From Sporosarcina sp. PTS2304 (lineage in GTDB: Bacteria > Bacillota > Bacilli > Bacillales_A > Planococcaceae), in assembly GCF_003351785.1 (NCBI RefSeq), contig NZ_CP031230.1, positions 1,732,001 through 1,796,000 of the forward strand: 64,000 bases of DNA. Reading direction: 5' to 3'. Positions 45,616 to 54,528 of the stretch are shown one piece after another (within the stretch, counting starts at the first letter, position 1; every line of letters begins with the position of its first letter). A model generated the notes under the pieces. It made no database searches, was not told the DNA's origin, and saw only the letters and a program-made list of their open reading frames with translations. Position numbers and translations under genes: made by a program.

Positions 45616-45641
45616 GACGGAGAATTTCAGAAAAAGTTTCA
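45616..45641 (-). promoter_or_regulatory. Second ECF-type promoter copy
   Basis: Minus strand TGAAAC, 16-base spacer, CGTC, with the flanks TTTATAAA upstream and TGTA downstream that also surround the promoter at 15551-15576. It faces the SLH pseudogene. Likely read by the same sigma factor. Confidence 0.72.
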
Positions 45642-45753
45642 AACTTTTTATAAATTTTTTCTCGTTTTATATTCCTCACAAGAAGGACCGTCTCCTGCGT
45701 TTGCATCCTTCATTCAATTCGACAGGACGATTTTCATTACTTGTACATAAAAA

Positions 45754-45799
45754 AGAGCGGCATAGAAATTCAGTTTTCACTAATTCCCTACACCGCTCT
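45754..45799 (-). terminator. Terminator of the HNH gene
   Basis: AGAGCGG and CCGCTCT arms with an inner TAG/CTA pair and a long loop, followed on the minus strand by TTTTTTATG. Confidence 0.65.
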
Positions 45800-45801
45800 C
45801 T

Positions 45802-46722
45802 CTACTCTTTAAACATATGCTTCTTATGCCATTTCAAATAAGGCTTATTCTTCTCCGTGCGATTCACTCGCATCTTCTCATGAAGCCCGTACTTTTCATA
45901 ATCCTCTTCTCGTAGGATAGACGAGAGATGAATCTTTCCTTGGCCGTCAAACGCAATGAAGCCGTTATGATACAGTGCATGATGGTTGCGACAGAGTAGT
46001 ATGCCGTTATGCGGATCGACTCGCTCTTCTGTCGTACAGTCTTTCCATGGTTTTGCATAGCTTGCTTGCAACAGTTCTAGCAGGCTAATTTCACACAATG
46101 CGCATTGATCGTGCCATAAAGGCGATAGTTCGTTGCGGTGGAGTTGACGTCCAAGACGCAGTTTGTTTTTTGCTTCCGTTTCTGTTTCAGCAAGTAACGG
46201 TGTTAGGAAATCATGTTCAATAGCTTGTACCGTGCCCATGACGAATTCCAATTGTTCTTCCTCTGCCTCATAGCGATTCAAATCAGTAAGCAACTCGACT
46301 AATTTACATGTTAATTGCTCATTGCAAGGATAGAGATACCCTTGATTTCCATAGGCATTGTCTTGAAACGGTGAATACTTGATCGGCAAATACGAACGAA
46401 TTTTATCAAAATACTGCGCCACATGAAGAGGTTTTTCAAACTCAAAATAGTCTGCCTCGAGCAAATATCCTTTTTCTTCTTCGCTACCTAGAAGCGGAAT
46501 CTCAGCAGGTCTTTTTTCTTCTTTGTAAGACGAAGTCACTACACTGATCGCAACAATCTCCCCTCTAACATAATGAAAGATCCGATCGCCCACTGCGACT
46601 TCTTTCATGCGTTCCCAAAAATGATGGGTATTGCCTATACTGTCCTGCTGCATGCACCAAAGGATTCCCATTGTTTTTTCTTCTTCGTATGTACGTCCTT
46701 GCATGACGATATAACTTTTCAT
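45802..46722 (-). CDS. HNH endonuclease with EVE-like N-terminal domain
   Basis: 306 residues, ATG 46722 after AAAGGAGG. The C-terminus has an HNH nuclease core: CALCEISLLELLQASYAKPW, RVDPHNGILLCRNHHALYHN. The N-terminal ~130 residues (SYIVMQGRTYEEEKTMGILW, GDRIFHYVRGEIVAISVV) resemble the EVE/PUA-like modified-base reader fold. This pairing is known from modification-dependent restriction enzymes, so a role in restricting modified DNA is possible. No methylase or partner is adjacent. Confidence 0.78.
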   Translation of the reverse strand: MKSYIVMQGRTYEEEKTMGILWCMQQDSIGNTHHFWERMKEVAVGDRIFHYVRGEIVAISVVTSSYKEEKRPAEIPLLGSEEEKGYLLEADYFEFEKPLHVAQYFDKIRSYLPIKYSPFQDNAYGNQGYLYPCNEQLTCKLVELLTDLNRYEAEEEQLEFVMGTVQAIEHDFLTPLLAETETEAKNKLRLGRQLHRNELSPLWHDQCALCEISLLELLQASYAKPWKDCTTEERVDPHNGILLCRNHHALYHNGFIAFDGQGKIHLSSILREEDYEKYGLHEKMRVNRTEKNKPYLKWHKKHMFKE

Positions 46723-46906
46723 GACGATTCCTCCTTTCACGCTGTTTTTTAGTTTCCAATCGGCTACGTCTCTATATAAAAGGTATCATATAACGGATTC
46801 TCTTGTCCCGATCGCAGTGCGTGGTATGATTCTAGTAACAGAATACTTACTGGATGAGCGTTTCCTCTACATACCATTTATATAGGTAGATGCACATGTA
46901 AAAAGT

Positions 46907-46962
46907 AAAAACCACCAAAAATGTACCTCCTCTTCCTGCAAGGGCCATTTCTAGCGGTTTTT
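46907..46962 (-). terminator. Terminator of the DMT transporter gene
   Basis: On the minus strand AAAAACCGCTAGAAATG and CATTTTTGGTGGTTTTT pair over 17 positions including G-U pairs. The remaining bases 46741-47053 show no gene. Confidence 0.75.
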
Positions 46963-47053
46963 TAGCAACTTCTTCGTATGATAAAACAATCTAGTATCCC
47001 GATGAATTTCCAATACTATTACTTAGCAATCACTCTCTTAGAACTCCCTGTAT

Positions 47054-47974
47054 TCACCGTAATCCACTTTGTTTCACTTTCCGTCCACGCCAATACGTCT
47101 CAATTGCACCCGAACCGAGCGACACGCCCATCACGATCAATACAAATCCGACAAAATGCGCTAACAGAATTTTCTCCCCCAAGAAGAGTCCCGCGCCAAT
47201 CAACGCAAAAAAAGTATTGAAATTCAGGAAAATAGAAGCACTTGCTGCACCGATCTTTTTAATCGATGAATTGTACAACATATGCCCGACTGCAGTCGCG
47301 AGTAGTGCGGAAAAAGCGAACACAAGCCAGATTGACCAAGGACCTTCGCTTAACGTTTGAAAACCAGTAGGTTCTTTTATCACAGCCACGACCATCAATA
47401 CGACTGACCCCATCAACAGCATATAGCCTGTCATTAAGCGAGCGTCCATTGTTTGTGAGGCTTTCTTTATAATAAGAAAACTTAAAGCTTGCGATAAAAT
47501 CGACAGGAATACTTCTATATCACCAATTGATGCGGCACCTAATTTTCCACTTCCTGCAAGAACCGTGAAACTGACACCCGCTCCCCCGAGTAGAAATCCA
47601 ATCAACCGCAAGACAGTCAGTTGTTCTTTCAAAATCGTTACTGCCAGCACCGCCGTTAATAATGGACCGAGTCCCAAAATCAGTCCACCGTTCGCAGCAC
47701 TCGTTTTACTCAAACCATCTGCCAAGAAATAATGATGGAATACGACATTCGTCAACATTCCTCCGAGCAAAAGCAACCATTCTTCTTTTCTAGGCAATCG
47801 TACTAATTTCATACAAGCTAGAAGGAAAAAGACGAAAAGAGAAGCTGCGAAAATTCGCAACGCTGTAATCGTGATGACATCAAACTGATTGACGAGCACT
47901 TTAATCGCTGAGACGTTAATGCCCCACATGAACATAATTCCGATTAATACGACATATACTTGTTTATTTTTCAA
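47054..47974 (-). CDS. DMT-superfamily (EamA) transporter
   Basis: 306 residues with ten membrane segments in two EamA halves (VVLIGIMFMWGINVSAIKVL; SIWLVFAFSALLATAVGHML). The start is taken as TTG 47974, preceded by AGGAAGG, because the longer frame to 48007 has no ribosome site. Members export amino acids or metabolites. Substrate unknown. Confidence 0.88.
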   Translation of the reverse strand: MKNKQVYVVLIGIMFMWGINVSAIKVLVNQFDVITITALRIFAASLFVFFLLACMKLVRLPRKEEWLLLLGGMLTNVVFHHYFLADGLSKTSAANGGLILGLGPLLTAVLAVTILKEQLTVLRLIGFLLGGAGVSFTVLAGSGKLGAASIGDIEVFLSILSQALSFLIIKKASQTMDARLMTGYMLLMGSVVLMVVAVIKEPTGFQTLSEGPWSIWLVFAFSALLATAVGHMLYNSSIKKIGAASASIFLNFNTFFALIGAGLFLGEKILLAHFVGFVLIVMGVSLGSGAIETYWRGRKVKQSGLR

Positions 47975-48209
47975 AAATAACAGCCTTCCTGCCTTACTAT
48001 ATTTCACGTTTCGTCTACAACATCTTCACGCACTTTTCGTCCGAACCATTTACTCAGAACAAACAGTAGACAGATAGATAGATAGACAATTGAAATCACC
48101 CCCTTCGAATGATACACTTGACCTAGTAAAATAGAAGTTTCACATTTACCAAACAGAAATCTAGTATTTTTTAGTCCTAAGTGTCTTTATCAAATTGGAG
48201 GTACTTCAC

Positions 48210-50774
48210 GTGCAAATCATTATATCACACGTCAATACAGACTTTGATGCACTCGCTTCTATGATTGCTGCAAAAAAACTGTATCCTGACGCACAGCTTG
48301 TTCTATCAGATAAACAAGAAAGCCGTGTACAGCGCTTTTTAAATATTTACCGTGACATGTTTGACTTCATCCCAAATGCCCGCGTGCACTGGGAAGAAGT
48401 CACAGAGATGATCATTGTCGATGTCGCTTCTTTAGCAAGAATCGGTACACTGCCAAAAGATTTTGACGCTTCCAAAATAAAGATTATTGTCTATGATCAT
48501 CATCAACCGACAGAAAAGGATGTGCAATACGATGAAGGAACGGTAGAACGAACTGGAGCTGCCGTCACGTTACTATTAGAAGAAATTCAACAACGCGACT
48601 TGAAACTTTCCTCATTTGAAGCTTCTTTATTCGGACTTGGATTATACACAGATACCGGTAATTTTACATACGCCAACACAACAGTCCGCGACTTACAGAT
48701 GGCGAGTTATTTACTTGAAACGGGCATGAGTTTGGAAATGGTACAACGCTATTCGGAGCAAACCCTCACTACAGAGCAACAAGAATTATTAAATGAATTG
48801 CTTGCCCATACGGAAATTCACGAAGTAGACGGTCTTGAAATAGCGGTGAGCACACATGAAATGGATAGCTTTATCAACGGGCTGGCACTCGTCACGACGA
48901 AAGTTTTAGGAGTGAAAGGAACAGACGCGGCTATTGCTGTCGTAAAAATGAAAAATACCGTATGCGTCGTCGGCCGTGCCAACTCAGAACGCTTTACATT
49001 ATTGCCTCTTCTAAAAAAACTAGGAGGCGGCGGTCATAAACATGCCGGTTCTGCTACAGTGAAAAAAGGCGATAAAGAAGCTATTCTTCAAGAAATCACC
49101 GAGAATCTTGACTCTTTATTACGTCCTGCTGTAAACGCAAGCGAACTGATGACTAGTCCTGTGAAAACTATTACACCGGATACAACGATTGAAGAAGCGG
49201 GTAGGCGGATGTATCGCTATGGACATTCAGGCTATCCAATTGTGGAGAACGGCAAACTGGTCGGACTGATTACGAGACGTGACCTCGATAAAGCCAACCA
49301 TCACGGGCTCGGTCACGCTCCTGTCAAAGCATATATGACGACTAACATCATTACGATTGAACCGACGACTTCATTGGAAGAAATTCAAGAACTAGTAATT
49401 GAGCATAATATCGGGCGCTTGCCAGTCATCGCGGACGGAGAGATCGTGGGGATCGTCACACGCTCGAATATCATTGAAGTACTATATAGTGACGTAGCGA
49501 AAGAGAAAAAATCACAAACAAATGTCTCCGCAAAGCAATTAGCGAAAAAAATGTCACAGCAATTGCCAGAAGATATTTGTAAACTGCTAGTCACAATTGG
49601 GGAGGCGGCGAGTGAGATGAAAACGCCCGTTTATTTAATCGGCGGTATCGTCCGTGACATTTTACTTGGTAAACCGAATAATGATATTGACATTGTAGCA
49701 GAAGGTAATGGCATTCAATTAGCCAAGCGGATGCAAGAACTGCAAGGCGGTGAAGTGCTCGAACATGAAAATTTCGGCACCGCTACATGGACTACCCCGT
49801 CCGGACTATCGATCGATATGACTTCTTCACGATTGGAATATTATGAACAGCCAGCTGCCTTACCACAAGTCGAAACGTCAAAACTAGGCGATGATTTATT
49901 ACGCCGCGACTTTACAATCAACGCCATGGCAATTCGCTTGAACGAAGAAGCATTTGGAGAGTTAATCGATCCGTTTGGCGGACAACATGACTTGCAACAA
50001 CAAAAGATCAAAATTCTTCACAACATTAGTTTCATCGAAGATCCTACCCGTATTTTCCGGGCGGTTCGATTCGAAGAACGCTTCGGATTTTCTATGGATG
50101 GACATACGGAAAAACTGGCACTGGAATCGATCGATAAAATGATTTATTTAACACCGCATCGTATCATAGAAGAAATGAAGCGCTTGTTTACTGAAGGCAG
50201 ACCACAAAAAGTAGTTCGCCGCTTATTCGAATTGCACGTCTGGCAACAATTTGGCATCCATGAAAAACAGCTGAAACCAACAGTCGACGCAGCCGATCGT
50301 CTTCACATGCTGCACAGTGAATCTGCACAAGACGAACCAAATTGGTTTGAATATTTTTTATTGCCGTTTTACTACAATCAAAGTTTATACGCAGCAGAAA
50401 AATTTTCGTTGACGAAAAGCAGACGACAATTACTAGAAGAAGTACAAGAGTTGGATGTAGAGGAGAAATGGAAAGAAGCCAAAACACCAGGCGACTTCCA
50501 CCGTCTAGTAAGCGACTATTCTGATTCAGCGATTTTATTTATGCTGGCAGTGGACGCTATCTCTTCGCACACTACTGCGCTAGACTATTTAGAACAACGC
50601 CGCCACATCCAGCACTTTTTAACAGGTGCAGACTTAGTGAAGTTGGGGTTAAAGCCGGGTCCTGCATTTTCAAATATCTTGCGGCACTTAGCAATAGAAC
50701 AACTAGATGGCAAAGTGACTTCTAAAGCACAAGCTGAACAATGGCTTGAAGCTTATGTATGCAAACAATCGTAA
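48210..50774 (+). CDS. DHH phosphoesterase - CBS - tRNA nucleotidyltransferase/poly(A) polymerase fusion
   Basis: 854 residues from GTG 48210 (GGAGG upstream). N-terminal DHH/DHHA1 domain: ISHVNTDFDALASMIAA, IIVYDHHQP, KKLGGGGHKHAGSA (to ~310). Two CBS motifs follow (~315-435, VKTITPDTTIEEAGRRMYRY and VGIVTRSNIIEVL). Then a class II nucleotidyltransferase head, VYLIGGIVRDILLGKPNNDI, DLLRRDFTINAMA and RIFRAVRFEERFGF. The same fusion occurs in some bacteria as A-adding or CC-adding tRNA enzyme. Possibly joins nanoRNA/c-di-NMP turnover and tRNA 3'-end repair. Confidence 0.92.
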   Translation: MQIIISHVNTDFDALASMIAAKKLYPDAQLVLSDKQESRVQRFLNIYRDMFDFIPNARVHWEEVTEMIIVDVASLARIGTLPKDFDASKIKIIVYDHHQPTEKDVQYDEGTVERTGAAVTLLLEEIQQRDLKLSSFEASLFGLGLYTDTGNFTYANTTVRDLQMASYLLETGMSLEMVQRYSEQTLTTEQQELLNELLAHTEIHEVDGLEIAVSTHEMDSFINGLALVTTKVLGVKGTDAAIAVVKMKNTVCVVGRANSERFTLLPLLKKLGGGGHKHAGSATVKKGDKEAILQEITENLDSLLRPAVNASELMTSPVKTITPDTTIEEAGRRMYRYGHSGYPIVENGKLVGLITRRDLDKANHHGLGHAPVKAYMTTNIITIEPTTSLEEIQELVIEHNIGRLPVIADGEIVGIVTRSNIIEVLYSDVAKEKKSQTNVSAKQLAKKMSQQLPEDICKLLVTIGEAASEMKTPVYLIGGIVRDILLGKPNNDIDIVAEGNGIQLAKRMQELQGGEVLEHENFGTATWTTPSGLSIDMTSSRLEYYEQPAALPQVETSKLGDDLLRRDFTINAMAIRLNEEAFGELIDPFGGQHDLQQQKIKILHNISFIEDPTRIFRAVRFEERFGFSMDGHTEKLALESIDKMIYLTPHRIIEEMKRLFTEGRPQKVVRRLFELHVWQQFGIHEKQLKPTVDAADRLHMLHSESAQDEPNWFEYFLLPFYYNQSLYAAEKFSLTKSRRQLLEEVQELDVEEKWKEAKTPGDFHRLVSDYSDSAILFMLAVDAISSHTTALDYLEQRRHIQHFLTGADLVKLGLKPGPAFSNILRHLAIEQLDGKVTSKAQAEQWLEAYVCKQS

Positions 50775-50779
50775 AAATT

Positions 50780-50811
50780 ACCCGCCAGCGATAATTTCCT
50801 TGGCGGGTTTT
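50780..50811 (+). terminator. Rho-independent terminator
   Basis: ACCCGCCA and TGGCGGGT arms followed by TTT. Confidence 0.88.
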
Positions 50812-50870
50812 AGTAGTTACGCATCGAATAACGAATCAGTATAGATCCTTTTCACATGAATAAATCAACA

Positions 50871-51119
50871 TTAAGACTGCTCTCTATTTTTATCATATTT
50901 AAGCATATACAATAGTGCAATCGTACCTAAAACACCAATTAATGTAATACGAACAGAGTACAAGGCAATCATAAAAAAATAATCTGCGTAGGCAGTCACT
51001 TCATAAGAAGAATACCCATCAAAATCAGTAATCATGCTCTCCCTCGGAATGACCGCAAACAATATGAAAAAAGAACTGATCAACGTATAAACTGCTGTCT
51101 TCACAACCGTTTTCTCCAC
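50871..51119 (-). CDS. Small membrane protein
   Basis: 82 residues from GTG 51119 with GGAGGGAGTCC upstream; two membrane segments (VYTLISSFFILFAVI and FFMIALYSVRITLIGVLGTI). Unrecognised. It lies 75 bases downstream of the next gene on the same strand. Confidence 0.68.
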   Translation of the reverse strand: MEKTVVKTAVYTLISSFFILFAVIPRESMITDFDGYSSYEVTAYADYFFMIALYSVRITLIGVLGTIALLYMLKYDKNREQS

Positions 51120-51194
51120 GGACTCCCTCCTACTATCAAAATAAAAAGACCTATGCAATACGATACCCTTCGTATCACACAGGTACTCTATCAA

Positions 51195-51767
51195 TTACTC
51201 TTCATCTTTCCACTGGTTCAACTTTTCCATTACCAAATCAAATGTTTTCTGTGAAATTTCGGGCAACGTTCCACCTAACGCATTTTTTGCGGCCGCAAAT
51301 CCATCTTCAATCGCACCTTTTAGCAGTTCAAATTTACTCTTATCTCCGCCAGAAATCGCTTTCGCAAAGTCAACAATCCGATCACTTACATTTTCAGGGC
51401 TTGATTCTCCCCCTTCACCGATCGCCGCCTGCGCATCCAAACGCGCTTGTTCATCGACAACGACTTCTTTCTTTCCACTCATCGCATCTTCCATCGTAAT
51501 GCCTTGCCTTTCTAGAAGCTGCCGAACCAAATTCCGAAGATTCTCATGCGCTTTTTCACTCTCCGCTTTTAACCGTTCAATCGAAGCAGTATCAACTTTA
51601 GTCGTCGGCTTGTCATATCCCACTTTCGGAACATTTTCTGACGGAGTGTATCGATCGACGGGTTGTTTCGCAGCCGATTCATGTTTCTTTGGAGCCTCTT
51701 CTTTCTCCGTAGCTGGCTTTGGCGTTTGGGGAATTCTAAAATTCGCTGGATTAGGTGTAATCTTCAT
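51195..51767 (-). CDS. Hypothetical soluble protein
   Basis: 190 residues. The first ~60 are charged and Pro/Lys-rich (RIPQTPKPATEKEEAPKKHE); the rest is helical (TASIERLKAESEKAHENLRN, LVRQLLERQGITMEDAMSG). The layout recalls small flagellin/hook-adjacent proteins of unknown function, but I cannot name a family. AGGAGGATG precedes the ATG. Upstream neighbour of the small membrane protein, same strand, likely co-transcribed. Confidence 0.75.
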   Translation of the reverse strand: MKITPNPANFRIPQTPKPATEKEEAPKKHESAAKQPVDRYTPSENVPKVGYDKPTTKVDTASIERLKAESEKAHENLRNLVRQLLERQGITMEDAMSGKKEVVVDEQARLDAQAAIGEGGESSPENVSDRIVDFAKAISGGDKSKFELLKGAIEDGFAAAKNALGGTLPEISQKTFDLVMEKLNQWKDEE

Positions 51768-51889
51768 AAAACATCCTCCTCAATCAAATTATTTAACTAG
51801 TTTGTTAATATATCGGTCGTTTATCTTATTTTTCAAGAGTTTCATTGCAGATGATTTTATAGGAGAGTAATAGGATTTTTATGTCTTCG

Positions 51890-52191
51890 CTCATAGAATC
51901 CACGCAACCGCTCATAGAATCCGCGCTACCGCTCATAGAATCCGCGCTACCGCTCATAGAAACCGCGCTACCGCTCATAGAATCCACGCTACCGCTCATA
52001 GAAACCACGCAACCGCTCATAGAATCCGCGCTACCGCTCATAGAAACCACGCTACCGCTCATAGAACCACGCTACCGCTCATAGAACCACGCTACCGCTC
52101 ATAGAAACCGCGCTACCGCTCATAGAAACCGCGCTACCGCTCATAGAATCCGCGCTACCGCTCATAGAAACCGCGCTACCGCTCATAGAAA
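51890..52191. repeat. 21-bp repeat array B, left part (about 15 units)
   Basis: Unit CTCATAGAATCCGCGCTACC plus G, mostly 21 bases with two 20-base units. Reverse complemented it carries the same core TCTATGAGCG as array A at 16975. The array stops at the IS256 element and resumes at 53576. Confidence 0.92.
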
Positions 52192-52285
52192 GATAAAGTC
52201 CATATAATTGTGTAAATAGAAAAAGAGCCACATCAATTCCCTATGTTACAATGTTCACAACCACGATCACATTGAGGAGGAATTG

Positions 52286-53452
52286 ATGATGACCCTATTT
52301 GATTATCTTAACATAAACGAGGAAGAACTAAAAGAAGCGGTGATGACTTCTAATCTGGACAACGTGCTGAAATCTGCTGTCGTTCTCATATTAAATGAGT
52401 ATATGGAAAAAGAAAGAGATGAGTATTTGGAAACGGCCAAATATGAACGAGTAGCTGAGCGACGTGACTATCGCAACGGCTACTATGAACGAGAACTGAT
52501 GATCACTATCGGGCGCGTGAAATTAAAAGTTCCGCGTACACGAGAAGGTGGTTTTTCGACATCGGTTTTTGAAAAATATGCACGGGTGGACCAGGCGTTT
52601 ATGCTTTCCATGCTAGAGATGGTGGTCAGTGGCGTTTCCACAAGGAAAGTGACGAATGTTATCGAGACATTATGCGGAGAAACGGTTTCTAAATCTTTCG
52701 TATCTTCACTGACTGCCCAGCTCGATCCGATCGTCAACCAATGGGCCAGCCGTCCTTTGAATGTGACGACGTATCGTTACTTGCATGTGGACGCCATGTA
52801 TATCAAAGTCCGTGAGAATCGAAAAGTGGTTTCCAAAGCAGTTTATATCGCGACGGCGATCAGCACGGACAACCGCCGGGAAGTGGTGGGTCTGAAAATT
52901 GATCAAGCAGAGAGTTTCGAAGCTTGGCAGTCGTTCCTCCAGAGTCTAAAGCGACGTGGACTCCAATCTCCTGACCTTGTCATTTCGGATGCACATGAGG
53001 GGCTCAAGAAGGCGATTAGCCAGGAGTTTGTCGGGACTTCTTGGCAACGATGTACTGTCCATTTCAAGCGGAATCTACTAAAAGCATTACCGAAAAAAAT
53101 GGCCAAATCCTTTATGGCGGACGTGCGCACTATTTTTATGAGCGCTGATCTTGAAGGAGCTCGGGAAGCGAAAGAACGGCTGGTAGAGAAGTATGCGAAA
53201 GAGCCACGTGTTCAAAAAGCGTTAGATATTCTTGAGGGAGGCTATGATGAGGCCACGCAGTTCTTAAATGAGCCTTCTCGTTATCATCGCTATACAAGTT
53301 CTACCAATCACCTAGAACGCTTAAATCAAGAAGTGCGAAGAAGAGAACAAGTCATCCGCATTTTTCCAAATGAGCAGTCTGCCTTTCGACTGATCGGTGC
53401 TGTGCTGATGGAGGCGGATGAACGTCTACAAAAAGGCAGCCCGCTACGGTAA
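52286..53452 (+). CDS. IS256-family (Mutator-type) transposase
   Basis: 388 residues, GAGGAGG upstream, ATG 52286 or 52289. Catalytic DDE residues are in YLHVDAMYIKVREN, LVISDAHEGLKKA and STNHLERLNQEVRRRE. RDYRNGYYERELMITIGRVK is the N-terminal family block. Length and motifs are intact, so it is probably active. Confidence 0.95.
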   Translation: MMTLFDYLNINEEELKEAVMTSNLDNVLKSAVVLILNEYMEKERDEYLETAKYERVAERRDYRNGYYERELMITIGRVKLKVPRTREGGFSTSVFEKYARVDQAFMLSMLEMVVSGVSTRKVTNVIETLCGETVSKSFVSSLTAQLDPIVNQWASRPLNVTTYRYLHVDAMYIKVRENRKVVSKAVYIATAISTDNRREVVGLKIDQAESFEAWQSFLQSLKRRGLQSPDLVISDAHEGLKKAISQEFVGTSWQRCTVHFKRNLLKALPKKMAKSFMADVRTIFMSADLEGAREAKERLVEKYAKEPRVQKALDILEGGYDEATQFLNEPSRYHRYTSSTNHLERLNQEVRRREQVIRIFPNEQSAFRLIGAVLMEADERLQKGSPLR

Positions 53453-53464
53453 GTCAAAACAAAA

Positions 53465-53506
53465 CTGTTCCCGCAGGGAGGGGGTACCCCCTCCCTGCGG
53501 GAACAG
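53465..53506. repeat. 42-bp perfect palindrome inside the IS
   Basis: Reads CTGTTCCCGCAGGGAGGGGG to its centre GTAC and then the exact reverse complement. It lies 12 bases after the transposase stop and could act as a terminator or protect against outside transcription, though it lacks a T-run. Confidence 0.9.
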
Positions 53507-53575
53507 CAAATCGAACTATCCGTGAAGTGACATTCAATAGGGGATAAGTAATTTACACAAGATCAAGGACTTGAC

Positions 53576-53706
53576 TCATAGAAACCACGCTACCGCTCAT
53601 AGAACCACGCAACCGCTCATAGAATCCACGCAACCGCTCATAGAACCACGCTACCGCTCATAGAAACTGCGCAACCGCTCATAGAATCCGCGCAACCGCT
53701 CATAGA
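53576..53706. repeat. 21-bp repeat array B, right part (7 units)
   Basis: Continuation of the array at 51890: CTCATAGAA plus variable ACCACGCTACCG-type remainder, 20-21 bases each. Confidence 0.92.
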
Positions 53707-53730
53707 ACTCTTCCCCCAAAAAAACAAACA

Positions 53731-53762
53731 AAAAAACCCGCCAGCGACACTCCCCTGACAGG
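53731..53762 (-). terminator. Terminator of the DUF457-type gene
   Basis: Minus strand CCTGTCAG and CTGGCGGG pair over eight positions (two G-U) and TTTTTTT follows. Confidence 0.75.
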
Positions 53763-53768
53763 CCCTCT

Positions 53769-54410
53769 TCAAAACTCTCGCGTCCAAAACGGCAAAAACC
53801 ACTTCACTCCTCGTCGATTCACAGGAAGTATCTTCAAATCTGCAAATAAATGACTGCTGTAGCCCGCTAGACCAGCCGCCACCATTCCGTCAATTGGCCA
53901 CTGGGCATAGAGTTGCGTTAAAATCACCGCATAAAACCCCACCCCGATTAAAGAATGTGTATACGATCGATGAGGCAGAAAAGATGCGATGATAATATAA
54001 CCTCCCGCAAGCAAAATACCTGGCGACTGACCAAGCACAAAGCCAAGAAGTACAACGAGAATTCCCGTAATCGTCAACATATGTCGTTGCGTAATAAGAC
54101 GGGATACGACAAGCAAAAGGAATCCGATGCCTCCATATACATAAATATCGTGACTCAGTCCTTGCTGCATCACTTGATAGCAAAGCGTCAATAAAATGAC
54201 GATTCCAGCAGTTTCCATGAGCCATTTGCTCACTTTTTTACTTAGCGTAATACTATTACTCGCCAGCCCATTCGTATCCAGATCGGGAACTACACCCGAA
54301 ATTCCGCCGACTGCCGCACCGGTCAACGCGGTTGTCACATCAGAATGCACCGCATAGCCAGCAACGGCACCGACGATTGTACCAATCAATAAATGTGAAG
54401 TGCCTTTCAT
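53769..54410 (-). CDS. Inner-membrane metal-dependent hydrolase, YdjM/DUF457 family
   Basis: 213 residues with several membrane segments. Histidine/aspartate motifs MKGTSHLLIGTIVGAVAGYA, GVVPDLDTN and LPHRSYTHSLIG, SHLFADLKIL are the conserved putative metal ligands of the family. AGAGAGG upstream. Function of the family is poorly known (one member is a LexA-regulated membrane hydrolase). Confidence 0.88.
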   Translation of the reverse strand: MKGTSHLLIGTIVGAVAGYAVHSDVTTALTGAAVGGISGVVPDLDTNGLASNSITLSKKVSKWLMETAGIVILLTLCYQVMQQGLSHDIYVYGGIGFLLLVVSRLITQRHMLTITGILVVLLGFVLGQSPGILLAGGYIIIASFLPHRSYTHSLIGVGFYAVILTQLYAQWPIDGMVAAGLAGYSSHLFADLKILPVNRRGVKWFLPFWTREF

Positions 54411-54528
54411 ATGTAGACCTCTCTAGTTGCTAATGTACGGACGAAAAAAGAACGTATATTCGTTCCGCCCTATCTAGTATAAACGATTTTCCCACGAACT
54501 CAAAATAAGCAAATACAATCGTAACCTC

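Larger units (their letters stand above)
52192..53575 (+). mobile_element. IS256-family insertion sequence, 1,384 bp
   Basis: Left end GATAAAGTCCATATAATTGT and right end (reverse complement) containing AAGTCCTTGATCTTGTGTAA give imperfect ~26-bp inverted repeats like those of IS256. It sits inside repeat array B. The flanks TCATAGAAA on both sides fit a 9-bp duplication, but every array unit offers that sequence, so this is not proof. Confidence 0.9.

Noticed and set aside
52183..53584. TCATAGAAA as proof of a 9-bp target duplication for the IS256 element
   Set aside because: Every array unit contains this sequence, so the match is expected by chance of position.
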